Positions 1 to 8,475 of a DNA stretch of 64,000 bases are shown here, piece after piece (within the stretch, counting starts at the first letter, position 1; the number at the start of each line of letters is the position of its first letter). The position numbers and the translations under genes are program-made. This stretch comes from Bacteroidia bacterium (GTDB taxonomy: Bacteria; Bacteroidota; Bacteroidia; J057): the NCBI GenBank assembly GCA_030430205.1, contig JAUIGE010000009.1, positions 62,001 through 126,000 on the forward strand, given 5' to 3'. The notes under the pieces were generated by a model. The model made no database searches and was not told where the DNA came from. It worked only from the letters and a program-made list of their open reading frames with translations.

Positions 1-534
1 TACGATGGTGAGGATGCCATGCGCTTTGGCGATGGCGGCGATGGCCTCCAGGTCCTGCAATTCGAAGGTAGTCGAATTGGGAGATTCCAGCATAAACAGC
101 CGCGTATTGGGCTGTATGGCCTTGCGGAAGTTTTCCGCGTCGCGCCCATCCACAAAGCTGGAGCTTACATCAAAGCGTGCCAGCAGCCGGGAAAGCAACT
201 TCGTTGTCCATGAATAAGGTTTTTGGACACAGACGATATGATCGCCTGCCTTGACCTGAGACATCACCGCTGCTGCGATTGCGGCTGAGCCGCTGGAGAA
301 AACCATGCATTCTTCGGCGCCCTCCAAAGCTGCCAGTTTGGCCCTGAGCGTTCGCACGGTGGGATTTACCCCACGGGTATAAAAAGGAGCATCCATTTCC
401 CTGCGCAAGCCCTCCCGCATATCCTCTACCGTTTGGAAGGCAAAGTTGCTGGTTTGGAAAATGGGAGGCGAAACGGCGCCTTCGTAGCAATGCCGATCTT
501 CGGCCAGGTGGTTGATGATATAGTCTAAATTCAT
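1..534 (-). CDS. Cys/Met metabolism PLP-dependent enzyme (partial, N-terminal part)
   Basis: The gene reads leftward and leaves the window at base 1, so only the first 178 residues are present. They match the N-terminal half of the cystathionine gamma-synthase / methionine gamma-lyase family (fold-type I PLP enzymes). Visible marks are the YTRGVNPTVRTLR segment, which in this family contacts substrate and phosphate of the neighbouring subunit, the FSSGSAAIAAAV cofactor-phosphate loop, and LTIV at the cut edge, just before the VDNT motif expected next. The catalytic lysine lies outside the window, so lyase and synthase cannot be told apart. The start at 534 gives MNLDYIINHL; an in-frame ATG at 549 is possible. 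Confidence 0.85.
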   Translation of the reverse strand, partial: MNLDYIINHLAEDRHCYEGAVSPPIFQTSNFAFQTVEDMREGLRREMDAPFYTRGVNPTVRTLRAKLAALEGAEECMVFSSGSAAIAAAVMSQVKAGDHIVCVQKPYSWTTKLLSRLLARFDVSSSFVDGRDAENFRKAIQPNTRLFMLESPNSTTFELQDLEAIAAIAKAHGILTIV

Positions 535-621
535 GTTCGTAAATATCATGACAAATCTTCTATCTTTATCTGCGAAAGTCATAAAAAATCTGCCTTTTCA
601 AGGGTCCATTCCCCCCACCTC

Positions 622-2190
622 ATGGAAAAAAAGCAACTTGTTAAAATCGTACTTGGGCCTCTCCTCTTTGTCCTGACAAAACTGATCATCCGTCCCGAAG
701 TAATCGGACCGGAATTATGGGGACTTACCCCCGAGGCAGGCTCTGTGCTGGCATGTACTTTTTGGATAGTGAGCTGGTGGATCACAGAGGCTGTGCCTAT
801 TCCTGTCACCTCGCTTTTGCCCATCATCCTCTTTCCGCTTACAGGTGCATTGGAAATAGAAAAAGTGACAGACAATTATGCCAAGCCGATGATTTTCCTC
901 TTCCTGGGCGGTTTTATCCTGGCATTGGCGATGGAAAGATGGCATTTGCATAGGCGCATCGCCTTGAGCATCATTTCGGCCATTGGCACGCAGGCACGGC
1001 TGATCGTGCTGGGATTTATGCTGGCGACAGCCTTTCTGTCGATGTGGATTTCCAATACTGCCACCACCATGATGATGGTGCCGATTGCCCTGGCGATCAT
1101 CAGCCAGATATCTGCCTTTCTGAGCAGGGAGGGAGAATTATCTCCCGGTATGATCAAAAACCGAAACAACCTGGGGGTTGTGCTGCTGCTGAGCATCGCC
1201 TATGCCGCCTCTATTGGCGGCATGGCTACCCTTATTGGCACACCTACCAACCTGATATTCAGCGGTTTTCTCACCGAATTTTACAAAAGTCCTGAAGACC
1301 TGGCCTTTTTGCAACAGTTTCAGGCAGCGGACTCTAGCCAGACAGCCAGCGAGTTGGTAGAAATCACCTTTATGGAATGGTTCCAAATCGGTTTTCCGGT
1401 AGCTGTGGTCATGCTGATTATCAGCTGGTATTACCTGGTTCGGGTAGCATTTCCTCTTTCCAATGAACCTCTGGCTGCAGGTAGGAAAGAAGTGCAAAAA
1501 CAACTCCGAGAACTCGGAAAAATGACTGCCGAAGAAAAGCGGGTGCTGATTGTTTTCGCCTCGGTAGCCTTTTTGTGGATGATGCGTAGCCCCCTCAGCA
1601 GCTGGCTAAGCCCCTGGCTCGATGGCCTCGATGACAACATCATTGCGCTTATGGGAGGGCTCTCCCTCTTTGTGATTCCCAGCACCCAAAAAGGAAAATT
1701 CCTGATGAACTGGAAAACAGCCAATAAAATGCCCTGGGGCATTTTGCTGCTTTTTGGGGGCGGCTTCGCCCTGGCCACCGCTTTCAAAGAAAGCGAATTG
1801 GCGGATTGGATCGCCATGAGCCTGCAGGCCATGAATGGCATTCACCTCTTTATCTTTATTCTTGTCATCACTGCCCTGGTCAATTTCCTCACAGAACTAA
1901 CCATGAATGTGGCTACTGTTACCATGATATTGCCCGTGCTGGCAGCACTCGCCCTTTCTGCAAATCTGCATCCCTACGGCCTGATGGTAGCAGCCACCAT
2001 CGCAGCATCCTGCGCTTTTATGCTGCCTATCGCCACAGCACCCAATGCCATCGTCTTTGGCTCCGGTTATATCAAAATGAAGGACATGATTCGGGCAGGA
2101 TTTGCCCTCAATCTCATTTCCATTGCCATCGTCAGTTTGGTGGTTTATTTTGTTTTGGGCTTGCTTTGGGGGATTAAATTGGGGCTTTAA
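622..2190 (+). CDS. SLC13/DASS family anion:sodium symporter
   Basis: This 522-residue polytopic inner-membrane protein belongs to the divalent anion:sodium symporter family, which imports di- and tricarboxylates, sulfate or phosphate with sodium. Family hallmarks are visible: WWITEAVPIPVTSLLPI near residues 50-65, SNTATTMMM around 143-151, the GGMATLIGTPTNLIF loop near 200, and the C-terminal segment with LPIATAPNAIVFGSG and a following amphipathic helix. The SNT signature of the first half is intact; the corresponding second-half segment reads TMNVATV. The substrate cannot be read from the sequence. The gene is divergent from the PLP enzyme and is followed after 12 bp by the GT-C gene, so the two may be cotranscribed. 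Confidence 0.93.
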   Translation: MEKKQLVKIVLGPLLFVLTKLIIRPEVIGPELWGLTPEAGSVLACTFWIVSWWITEAVPIPVTSLLPIILFPLTGALEIEKVTDNYAKPMIFLFLGGFILALAMERWHLHRRIALSIISAIGTQARLIVLGFMLATAFLSMWISNTATTMMMVPIALAIISQISAFLSREGELSPGMIKNRNNLGVVLLLSIAYAASIGGMATLIGTPTNLIFSGFLTEFYKSPEDLAFLQQFQAADSSQTASELVEITFMEWFQIGFPVAVVMLIISWYYLVRVAFPLSNEPLAAGRKEVQKQLRELGKMTAEEKRVLIVFASVAFLWMMRSPLSSWLSPWLDGLDDNIIALMGGLSLFVIPSTQKGKFLMNWKTANKMPWGILLLFGGGFALATAFKESELADWIAMSLQAMNGIHLFIFILVITALVNFLTELTMNVATVTMILPVLAALALSANLHPYGLMVAATIAASCAFMLPIATAPNAIVFGSGYIKMKDMIRAGFALNLISIAIVSLVVYFVLGLLWGIKLGL

Positions 2191-2202
2191 ATCGACAGAG
2201 AT

Positions 2203-3393
2203 ATGAAAATTTGGAAATGGAAGCATCTGTTTTGGGGCATGATTATCATGTTGTTGACTTACACGGTTTTACGAGCCATCTATCTTTCGATTACTTGTGA
2301 TGAAGCCTGGACCTATCTTGTTTTTGGGCAAAAGTCCTTTGGTGAGATCGTTTTTTGGAAAGAAGCAAATGCCGCGAATAACCATATCCTCAATTCCGTC
2401 CTGATCAGGTTCAGCACCCGCATTTTAGGCAATTCTGAATTTGCTATCAGGCTCCCCAATCTGATCGCACATTTCCTTTTCCTTTTTTTCTCTTTTAAGC
2501 TCTTGCAAAAATTTGTTGACGATAAATTCCTACAGCTTTTGGGCTTTATTCTTCTGAATTTCAATCCCTATATGCTGGATTTTTTCTCATTGGGAAGGGG
2601 GTATGGCCTTGCGTCAGGTTTTATGATGATAAGCCTTTATGCCCTTTTTTCCTTTCACCAAAGCAAAAAAACCGCTTACCTCTGGCATATTTTCCTGTGG
2701 GGAGGCATGGCAGCTTTTAGCAACCTGACTTTTATCAATTATTACCTGGCAATTTTGGGGGCGATAGGCTTGCTTATATTGATTCAGGAACCCAAACGTC
2801 TTTTTTCCCCTTCACTTCTTTTACCTATTTTCAGCATCACCCTCCTCTTTTCCCTGCTTCTATTCAGGCCCATCATGCTGCTCAGGCAAGCCAATGAACT
2901 GTATTATGGTACGGAAAATGGTTTTTGGAAAGGCACGGTGCATTCAATGGTCACGACCTATTTATATGGTTATCATAAATTCAAAGTAGTTTTCAAATCT
3001 GTTATTCCCATACTTATTCAGCTAGCGACTATCATTGGCTTATTTGTTTTGGTAAAAAAAAGTATGCAAAAAAAGTTGACAACCCTATTTCTGATATCAT
3101 TGGTTTTGGGCTTAATGATATTGAGCACCGTTATGCAGCATTTCCTGCTTGGCAATCTTTACCTTCAGGGAAGAGCAGCCATTGTTTTTTATCCTGTTTT
3201 TTTCCTTTTTACTATTTTTCTATTTGTAGAAATCAAAAAAGAAAACAAGCTAACACACTGTATATCAGTGTATTTAGGGGGGGTATTGGGCTATTTGTCG
3301 TTCTACTTATGCTACATTCTCTCAAGCTTCACGGCACCTATGACTTTTACTATGACACCTGGACAAAAGAAATGCTACATCGCGTTAAAGTAG
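2203..3393 (+). CDS. GT-C type membrane glycosyltransferase, N-terminal part (frameshifted)
   Basis: This is a multi-helix membrane protein with the layout of ArnT/PMT-like GT-C glycosyltransferases, which move sugars from polyprenyl-phosphate donors on the periplasmic side. An acidic pair (CDEAWT) sits in the first external loop near residue 28, and the NNHILNS segment near 65 is typical of Bacteroidota relatives. Frame +1 reads well up to a run of seven G at 3277-3283, then continues into a tail rich in Ser, Thr and Pro that does not look native. A good continuation lies in another frame (3309-3650). The intact gene would be 2203 to about 3650. The donor and acceptor sugars are unknown. Confidence 0.7.
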   Translation: MKIWKWKHLFWGMIIMLLTYTVLRAIYLSITCDEAWTYLVFGQKSFGEIVFWKEANAANNHILNSVLIRFSTRILGNSEFAIRLPNLIAHFLFLFFSFKLLQKFVDDKFLQLLGFILLNFNPYMLDFFSLGRGYGLASGFMMISLYALFSFHQSKKTAYLWHIFLWGGMAAFSNLTFINYYLAILGAIGLLILIQEPKRLFSPSLLLPIFSITLLFSLLLFRPIMLLRQANELYYGTENGFWKGTVHSMVTTYLYGYHKFKVVFKSVIPILIQLATIIGLFVLVKKSMQKKLTTLFLISLVLGLMILSTVMQHFLLGNLYLQGRAAIVFYPVFFLFTIFLFVEIKKENKLTHCISVYLGGVLGYLSFYLCYILSSFTAPMTFTMTPGQKKCYIALK

Positions 3394-3650
3394 AGGTTGT
3401 TGATCTAGCCCAGGGGGAAAAAACCTACTCTATAGGAGTTGATGTAGCCAATGTACCGGCTATTCGGTATTACAAAAAACGTTGGCAGGCCGACTGGTTG
3501 GCTCTGCCCGATTACATGGGAACTGAGGGAGAATATGATTTCTATTTTGTAGAAAAGTATCCGGAAGACAAGCGCAAGGCACGGGGCCTGGTGGAAATCC
3601 AGTGCTACAAAGGCAATTTTTGCCTCTATCGCAATACAAATCGCCGCTAA
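3309..3650 (+). CDS. C-terminal part of the frameshifted GT-C glycosyltransferase
   Basis: This reading frame carries what appears to be the last transmembrane helix and the soluble C-terminal domain of the preceding gene. Read back to the G7 run at 3277-3283 it gives a hydrophobic stretch (GIGLFVVLLML) followed by HGTYDFYYDTW and a charged region with many aromatic residues, as in the C-terminal domain of many GT-C proteins. One extra G in the run would join it to the upstream frame. The ATG at 3309 is therefore probably an internal Met and not a true start. The same frame stays open after the TAA at 3648-3650 and encodes a further possible membrane helix down to 3746. Confidence 0.6.
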   Translation: MLHSLKLHGTYDFYYDTWTKEMLHRVKVEVVDLAQGEKTYSIGVDVANVPAIRYYKKRWQADWLALPDYMGTEGEYDFYFVEKYPEDKRKARGLVEIQCYKGNFCLYRNTNRR

Positions 3651-3746
3651 GCAGCAGAGTTCACCCTCTTTTACGCCATTCTTGGTACGTTTTTGCTGTT
3701 TTACCTGAGAATGGGTTACGCCAGGCGGAAACGTTTTCAGCAATGA
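3651..3746 (+). other. possible severed C-terminal membrane tail of the GT-C gene
   Basis: In the same frame as the preceding piece, directly after its TAA, about 31 codons stay open. They encode a hydrophobic helix (FTLFYAILGTFLLFYL) followed by a strongly basic end (ARRKRFQQ) and a TGA at 3744-3746. A helix followed by positive residues is a usual way for a membrane protein to end. This may be the old C-terminus cut off by a nonsense change, or a chance open stretch; there is no ATG at its beginning. Confidence 0.3.
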
Positions 3747-3780
3747 GACTCCCCCAGGGAGGAAAGGTTTAAAACAGTCT

Positions 3781-5499
3781 TCAGTCCCGCTTCTCGCTTC
3801 CCGCCTCCCGCCTCCTCACCCGCTTCAACTGCAAATGATTCATCGGATTGCCGACAAGTCCTGTGACATTTTTTTGCAAAATCCTGATAGACCGGTCGTA
3901 ATAGAGCGGAATGACGGGCGCGTCTTCCAGCATCAGGCGATCCATCGCCTGGTAGAGCTGATAGCGTGCGCTATCGCTTGTCACGAGCTTGGCAGCCCGG
4001 TAGAGGCTGTCGAAGCGGGCATTCGCATAATGCGTGCTATTGGGACCGTTGGGGACGGTATGGGGGCTGTAAAGCAGGGCGAGGTAATTCTCGCCATCGG
4101 GATAATCTGCGATCCAACTGGCGCGCCAGAGGTTGACGCGGCTGTTGCGGACCTCGCCACGCAGGGTGCCACCCTGCAGGTTTTGTACGTCCATGCGGAC
4201 GCCGATATTCTCAAAAGCCTTTTGAATAAATTCAGAAATATTCGCGTAAAGCGGGGTCGAGTAGAGCGTCATCGCGGGCAGGCCCTGCCCGTTGGGGTAG
4301 CCCGCCTCTGCCAAAAGGCTACGTGCCTTTTGCAGGTCATAGCTATAACCGGGGACAGCGGTGCTGTCAAAACCCGGCATGCCGTAAGGCACAAAGCCCG
4401 AATTGGCGGCATATCCCATGCCGTTGAGCAGGTATCGGACCAGCTTGGGGCGGTCGATGGCGTGGTTGAGGGCCTTTCGGATGCGCACATCCGTGAGCGG
4501 ATGATTTTTGGCGATTTCGACGCTGGTATCGACCAGCATACCCAGGTATTCGATATTGAGCTGCGGCGCCAGCTCGAAGGCGTATTGCCCCGCATAGCTG
4601 CTTTTAATCGTACCGTCGGGATTCAGAATTTCATCCTTATAGGATTCGTCTATGCCATTGATGAAATCGAGCTTTCCTTGTTTAAATTCCACAAAAGCTG
4701 AAAGCCGGCTCGGCATAAAACGCACCGAAACGGCGTCCAGATAGGGGAGCCGGGATTCTCCTTCTTTTTCAAAATACTGTGGATTTTTGTGGAGAATGAG
4801 GTGGTGTCCCTCTTCCCAACGGAAGAAGCGAAAGGGGCCTGTCCCTATAGGCCGGGCGCGAAAATTTTCGCCATAATAAGCTACCGCTTCCCGGGGTACG
4901 ACAAAGCAATATGGCATGGCGAGCAGGCCCAAAAGGGGTGGAAAAGGTGCCGTCAGGCGGATGACAAAGGTGCTGTCATCTTTTGCCGCAAATCCACTGA
5001 TATGATCGTTTTCTCCTGCTTTATAGGCATCCAGTCCCTGAATTTTTCCATTAAAAATCCATGAACCCGTAGACGCCACCACAGGATCGCAAATGCGGGA
5101 AAAGCTATAGACAAAATCCTGAGCAGTGACCTCTCGGGTCAGGTCTGGATTTTGTAAAAAAGCTGAATCCTGATGAAAAAGCACATCTTTCCTGAGGTGA
5201 AAAGTATATGTAAGACCATCGGGAGAAATGTCCCAATTCCGGGCGATGACAGGCTGTACTTTCAGCTTTTCATCCAGCTCTACGAGCCCGTTGTACAGCT
5301 GCGCTGTCATCCAGATAGAGCGCTTATCTCCCGCAAAAGCGGGATCCAGGCTTTTTAGCCCTCCTTCCAGATTCATCCTAAACACATTTTTTTCATTTTC
5401 CTGCTCAGGGGCATGTCCACAACTTATCCACAGAAGAATCAGGATGGGGAAAAAAATACGGAAAGATTCGGTTGATATGTTCCTTTTGTCCAACAACAA
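3781..5499 (-). CDS. ABC transporter substrate-binding lipoprotein, family 5 (oligopeptide/dipeptide type)
   Basis: A 572-residue extracytoplasmic solute-binding protein of the DppA/OppA family. The N-terminus has a hydrophobic stretch ending in a cysteine (LLWISCGH, near residue 28), which fits a lipoprotein signal. The family pattern follows: SLDPAFAGD near the start of the mature protein, WDISPDGLTYTFHLRKDVLFH, a PIGTGPFRF segment, and a YDLQKARSLLAEAGY segment in the last third. It should bind short peptides or similar ligands, but no permease or ATPase gene lies next to it. The final codons (REAGSEKRD) are encoded by a 7-bp tandem array, which suggests that the natural end has been replaced or extended. 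It is divergent from parA. Confidence 0.9.
   Translation of the reverse strand: MLLDKRNISTESFRIFFPILILLWISCGHAPEQENEKNVFRMNLEGGLKSLDPAFAGDKRSIWMTAQLYNGLVELDEKLKVQPVIARNWDISPDGLTYTFHLRKDVLFHQDSAFLQNPDLTREVTAQDFVYSFSRICDPVVASTGSWIFNGKIQGLDAYKAGENDHISGFAAKDDSTFVIRLTAPFPPLLGLLAMPYCFVVPREAVAYYGENFRARPIGTGPFRFFRWEEGHHLILHKNPQYFEKEGESRLPYLDAVSVRFMPSRLSAFVEFKQGKLDFINGIDESYKDEILNPDGTIKSSYAGQYAFELAPQLNIEYLGMLVDTSVEIAKNHPLTDVRIRKALNHAIDRPKLVRYLLNGMGYAANSGFVPYGMPGFDSTAVPGYSYDLQKARSLLAEAGYPNGQGLPAMTLYSTPLYANISEFIQKAFENIGVRMDVQNLQGGTLRGEVRNSRVNLWRASWIADYPDGENYLALLYSPHTVPNGPNSTHYANARFDSLYRAAKLVTSDSARYQLYQAMDRLMLEDAPVIPLYYDRSIRILQKNVTGLVGNPMNHLQLKRVRRREAGSEKRD
3784..3818. repeat. 7-bp tandem array inside the 3' end of the peptide-binding protein gene
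   Basis: Five near-identical heptamers of the type (T/C)TC(C/T)CGC follow each other on the plus strand, including TTCTCGC, TTCCCGC and CTCCCGC. Here the array lies within the last codons of the minus-strand gene and gives it an Arg/Glu-rich tail. Related arrays follow parA and the peroxiredoxin gene. Confidence 0.7.
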
Positions 5500-5609
5500 A
5501 TTGCTATATTTACCGCTTCAAACTTACACAAATACCACAAAAGAAAGCTGTTCAGGCTTCATTAAAAATCTTTTCTCTCTCGCATAAAAATCCTACCGAA
5601 ATAACAACC

Positions 5610-6419
5610 ATGGGAAAGATTATTTGTCTTGCAAATCAAAAAGGCGGTGTTGGAAAAACCACTACGGCAGTCAACCTGGCGGCCAGTCTGGCAGCGCTTG
5701 AATATAAGACCCTCCTGGTGGATACAGATCCACAGGCCAATGCCACCAGTCATTTGGGCTTTGACCCCAATGCCACAGAGGGCAACATCTATGATGTCAT
5801 CATGGAAGAGGAATTGGACATCCACGAGATCATTCGGGATTGCAATTTCCCCAACCTCTACCTTATTCCCTCTCACATCGATCTGGTGGGAGCTGAAATA
5901 GAAATGGTTGACATAGAAGACCGTAACCGGCTGATGAAGAAAGCATTAGCTCCTTTGAAAGATGAATTTGATTTCATCATTCTGGACTGTTCTCCTTCTT
6001 TGGGATTGATCACCATCAATGCACTCACAGCTTCTGACTCGGTCATTATTCCTGTCCAATGCGAATACTTCGCTTTGGAGGGATTGGGCAAACTGCTCAA
6101 TACCATCAAGATTGTGCAATCCAGCGAAAACCTCAACCCGGAACTGGAGATCGAAGGCGTACTGCTCACCATGTATGATGCCCGACTCCGCCTCGCCAAT
6201 GGCGTGGTTGCTGATGTGAAACATCACTTCCCCAATCGCGTCTTTGACACCATCGTACACCGCAATATCCGCCTGAGCGAAGCACCCAGTTTTGGCCAAC
6301 CTGTGCTTGCCCTGGACATCCGCTCCAAAGGCTCCGTAAATTATATCAACCTGGCAAAAGAGGTACTGAAGCGCAATGGCCTGCCCATCGGACGCATGAG
6401 CACCGTTTCAAATAACTAG
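5610..6419 (+). CDS. parA: ParA/Soj family chromosome partitioning ATPase
   Basis: A 269-residue Walker-type ATPase that binds DNA non-specifically and, with ParB on parS sites, moves and separates replication origins. The deviant Walker A box KGGVGKTTTAVN lies at residues 10-21, the Walker A' region TDPQANATSHLG near 43-54, and the Walker B region FIILDCSPSLG near 120. The start chosen (MGKIICLANQ) places the Walker box at the usual distance from the N-terminus; the frame is open further upstream, but that part does not look coding. ParA is normally followed by parB; here the next gene encodes an unrelated hydrolase, so a ParB partner, if present, must be elsewhere. The family also includes MinD-like and plasmid relatives, but similarity to Soj is strong. 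Confidence 0.93.
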   Translation: MGKIICLANQKGGVGKTTTAVNLAASLAALEYKTLLVDTDPQANATSHLGFDPNATEGNIYDVIMEEELDIHEIIRDCNFPNLYLIPSHIDLVGAEIEMVDIEDRNRLMKKALAPLKDEFDFIILDCSPSLGLITINALTASDSVIIPVQCEYFALEGLGKLLNTIKIVQSSENLNPELEIEGVLLTMYDARLRLANGVVADVKHHFPNRVFDTIVHRNIRLSEAPSFGQPVLALDIRSKGSVNYINLAKEVLKRNGLPIGRMSTVSNN

Positions 6420-6425
6420 AGCCCA

Positions 6426-6474
6426 AACTCCCGGCTCTCTTATCTCGGCTCTCTGCTCTCACCTCTCGCCTCCC
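6426..6474. repeat. 7-bp tandem array after parA
   Basis: Seven consecutive heptamers share the pattern xxCTCTC or xxCTCCC (for example GGCTCTC, TGCTCTC, ACCTCTC, GCCTCCC). The array begins six bases after the parA stop codon and ends just before the terminator hairpin. It resembles the arrays at 3784 and 51891. Confidence 0.75.
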
Positions 6475-6482
6475 CAAAAAAT

Positions 6483-6517
6483 GGTTGACTCGATTTGTAT
6501 CGGGTCGACCTTTTTTT
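6483..6517 (+). terminator. rho-independent terminator downstream of parA
   Basis: A 12-bp stem (6483-6494 with 6499-6510, two G-T pairs) closes on a four-base TTGT loop and is followed by seven T. It separates parA from the EEP hydrolase gene. Confidence 0.88.
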
Positions 6518-6553
6518 ATTACCTTCATAGAAGAAAAGCTAAAATCACATCTA

Positions 6554-7627
6554 ATGAGGAAAATTCTGACCTGTTTGCTGCTGTGTTCCTTTTTTGCCTG
6601 TATGGCCCCTTCGGAAAATACTGAAAGCAGCGCCCCATCTTTAACCGATAGCCCCAACGAAGGACCTGCTCCCACAGATGGTGAGCTAAGGATCGCCTTT
6701 TACAATGTCGAAAACCTATTTGATACAGAGGATAATCCAGAGAAAATTGACGAAGATTTCCTGCCGGAAGGCAAATATGCCTGGACCCCTGAGAAATATC
6801 AGGTGAAATTGAAAAATCTTGCCCGCGTGATTAAAGGCATACAGCCCGATATCATCGGTCTGGCAGAGATAGAAAACAGGAAAGTCCTGGAGGACTTATG
6901 TGCCCATCCGCTGATTGCAGATCAGGGCTATCGCATCGTGCATGAAGAATCCCCCGATATGCGGGGCATAGATGTGGCCCTGCTGTACCGAAGCGAAGCT
7001 TTTCGCTACCTGGATCACAGCGCCCAGCGGGTAAATTTTCCGCTGGAGCAGGACTATACCTCCCGCGATTTCCTGCTGGTAGCAGGACAGGTAAAAGGAG
7101 GTGAAAACCTCTACCTCATCGTCAATCACTGGCCATCCCGCAGAGGCGGAATGGAGGAATCCCAGCCACGACGCCTGCAGGTCGCCTCTCAGGTGAGAGG
7201 AATCGTAGATCAACTTTACGGAAGAGAACAGGATGCCAACATCGTCCTGATGGGTGACTTCAACGATGATCCCGATAATCGGTCTATTACTGAGGTGCTG
7301 AAAGCGAAAAGCAATTGGGAACAAAAGGCTTCCGGTAGCCTGCTCAACCTCATGAGTGATTTGAGTCAAAAAGAAGATGAAGGCTCATTATACTATGATA
7401 ATAATTGGAATTTGTTTGATCAATTTATGGTCAGTGGGCATCTCCTGGATACCCAAAGCAGCTTTGGCTATGTCAATAAATCAGTTGATATATTTAATCC
7501 GGACTGGCTCCGTGTGGGCTATGGAAAAGCCAGTCTGGCTCCCAAAAGGGCCATTTTCCGGGGAGAATTCCAGCCTGATGGCTTCAGCGACCATTTTCCC
7601 ATAGCCATGGACCTCCTGGTGAAGTGA
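6554..7627 (+). CDS. endonuclease/exonuclease/phosphatase (EEP) family lipoprotein
   Basis: A 357-residue predicted lipoprotein: the start at 6554 gives a short signal ending LLLCSFFAC. The rest is an EEP fold (DNase I / exonuclease III / sphingomyelinase clan), a metal-dependent phosphodiesterase. Motifs in order are FYNVENLFDT (metal and structural Asn), DIIGLAEIENR (catalytic Glu), VNHWPSRRGG (His), LMGDFNDDPDN (Asp/Asn pair) and SDHFPIAMDL (C-terminal Asp-His). All expected catalytic residues seem present, so it is probably active at the cell surface or in the periplasm on a phosphodiester or phospholipid substrate that cannot be named. It is preceded by a terminator and seems to start its own transcript. 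Confidence 0.88.
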   Translation: MRKILTCLLLCSFFACMAPSENTESSAPSLTDSPNEGPAPTDGELRIAFYNVENLFDTEDNPEKIDEDFLPEGKYAWTPEKYQVKLKNLARVIKGIQPDIIGLAEIENRKVLEDLCAHPLIADQGYRIVHEESPDMRGIDVALLYRSEAFRYLDHSAQRVNFPLEQDYTSRDFLLVAGQVKGGENLYLIVNHWPSRRGGMEESQPRRLQVASQVRGIVDQLYGREQDANIVLMGDFNDDPDNRSITEVLKAKSNWEQKASGSLLNLMSDLSQKEDEGSLYYDNNWNLFDQFMVSGHLLDTQSSFGYVNKSVDIFNPDWLRVGYGKASLAPKRAIFRGEFQPDGFSDHFPIAMDLLVK

Positions 7628-7656
7628 TACTTTTTCAATATAAATAATCCTTAATT

Positions 7657-8469
7657 ATGGTTTGCTCAGTATTAGGGTGTGGATGGATGGGACTACCTCT
7701 GGCAAAGTTTTTAGTAGAAAAAAACAACCGGGTAAAAGGATCTACCACAAGAGAAGAAAAGCGGGCATATCTTGAAGAACAGGGAATAGAACCTTATTGC
7801 ATCAAGCTTTATCCGCACAGGATTATAGGGGATATTGCACAGTTTGCCGATACGGATGTCATGATTCTCAACTTTCCTCCCGGAAGGTATAAACATGAGA
7901 TCTCCGTCTCCTTTCCGGCGACAGTTGCACGACTGCTGGAAGGCATCAGGCAGCAGCCTCCCCGCCACTTACTTTTTGTAAGTTCTCTTTCGGTTTATGG
8001 GGATTCATCCTATACGGTCACGGAGGAAAGTCCGACTTTCCCCATGCGCCAATCCGGCGTCGCTTTGGTGGAAGTGGAGGAGCTCCTCCAAAAATCCGGC
8101 ATTCCCATGACGATCCTCCGCATGGGCGGATTGGTAGGCTACAACCGACGGCCAGGACGATTCCTGGCAGGTCGCAAAAACCTCATACAGGCCAATGCGC
8201 CTGTCAATCTCGTCCACCTGGACGATTGTATCCACGTTATTTGGGAAATAATCCAACAAAAAAGATGGGGAGAAGTTTTCAATGTCTGCGCTGATGCGCA
8301 TCCCAGCCGAAAGGAATTTTACACCTTCGCTGCAACAAAGATGGGCCTACCCGTCCCGACATTCAGCGATCAACAGACAGAGGGAGGCAAATATGTTTCC
8401 AATGAAAAACTGAAAAAAAGCCTCAATTTTTCCTTTCAATATGCTGATCCTTATCAGATGGTAAATTAA
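7657..8469 (+). CDS. SDR/NAD(P)-dependent epimerase-like protein (YeeZ type)
   Basis: A 270-residue atypical short-chain dehydrogenase related to E. coli YeeZ. The N-terminus is a Rossmann dinucleotide site (VLGCGWMGLPLAKFL), with an LLFVSSLSVYGD strand near 108 that carries the Ser of the active-site region and an ILRMGGLVGYNR segment near 160. The usual YxxxK pair is not in its normal place, as in other YeeZ-like proteins, so the catalytic chemistry is uncertain. It precedes yaaA by six bases and the two are probably cotranscribed. Confidence 0.82.
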   Translation: MVCSVLGCGWMGLPLAKFLVEKNNRVKGSTTREEKRAYLEEQGIEPYCIKLYPHRIIGDIAQFADTDVMILNFPPGRYKHEISVSFPATVARLLEGIRQQPPRHLLFVSSLSVYGDSSYTVTEESPTFPMRQSGVALVEVEELLQKSGIPMTILRMGGLVGYNRRPGRFLAGRKNLIQANAPVNLVHLDDCIHVIWEIIQQKRWGEVFNVCADAHPSRKEFYTFAATKMGLPVPTFSDQQTEGGKYVSNEKLKKSLNFSFQYADPYQMVN

Positions 8470-8475
8470 GACCGC

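Noticed and set aside
3835-4701. Long plus-strand frame of 288 codons inside the peptide-binding protein gene
   Set aside because: It is antisense to a clearly recognised gene and its product shows no family features; codon bias of the real gene on the other strand explains it.
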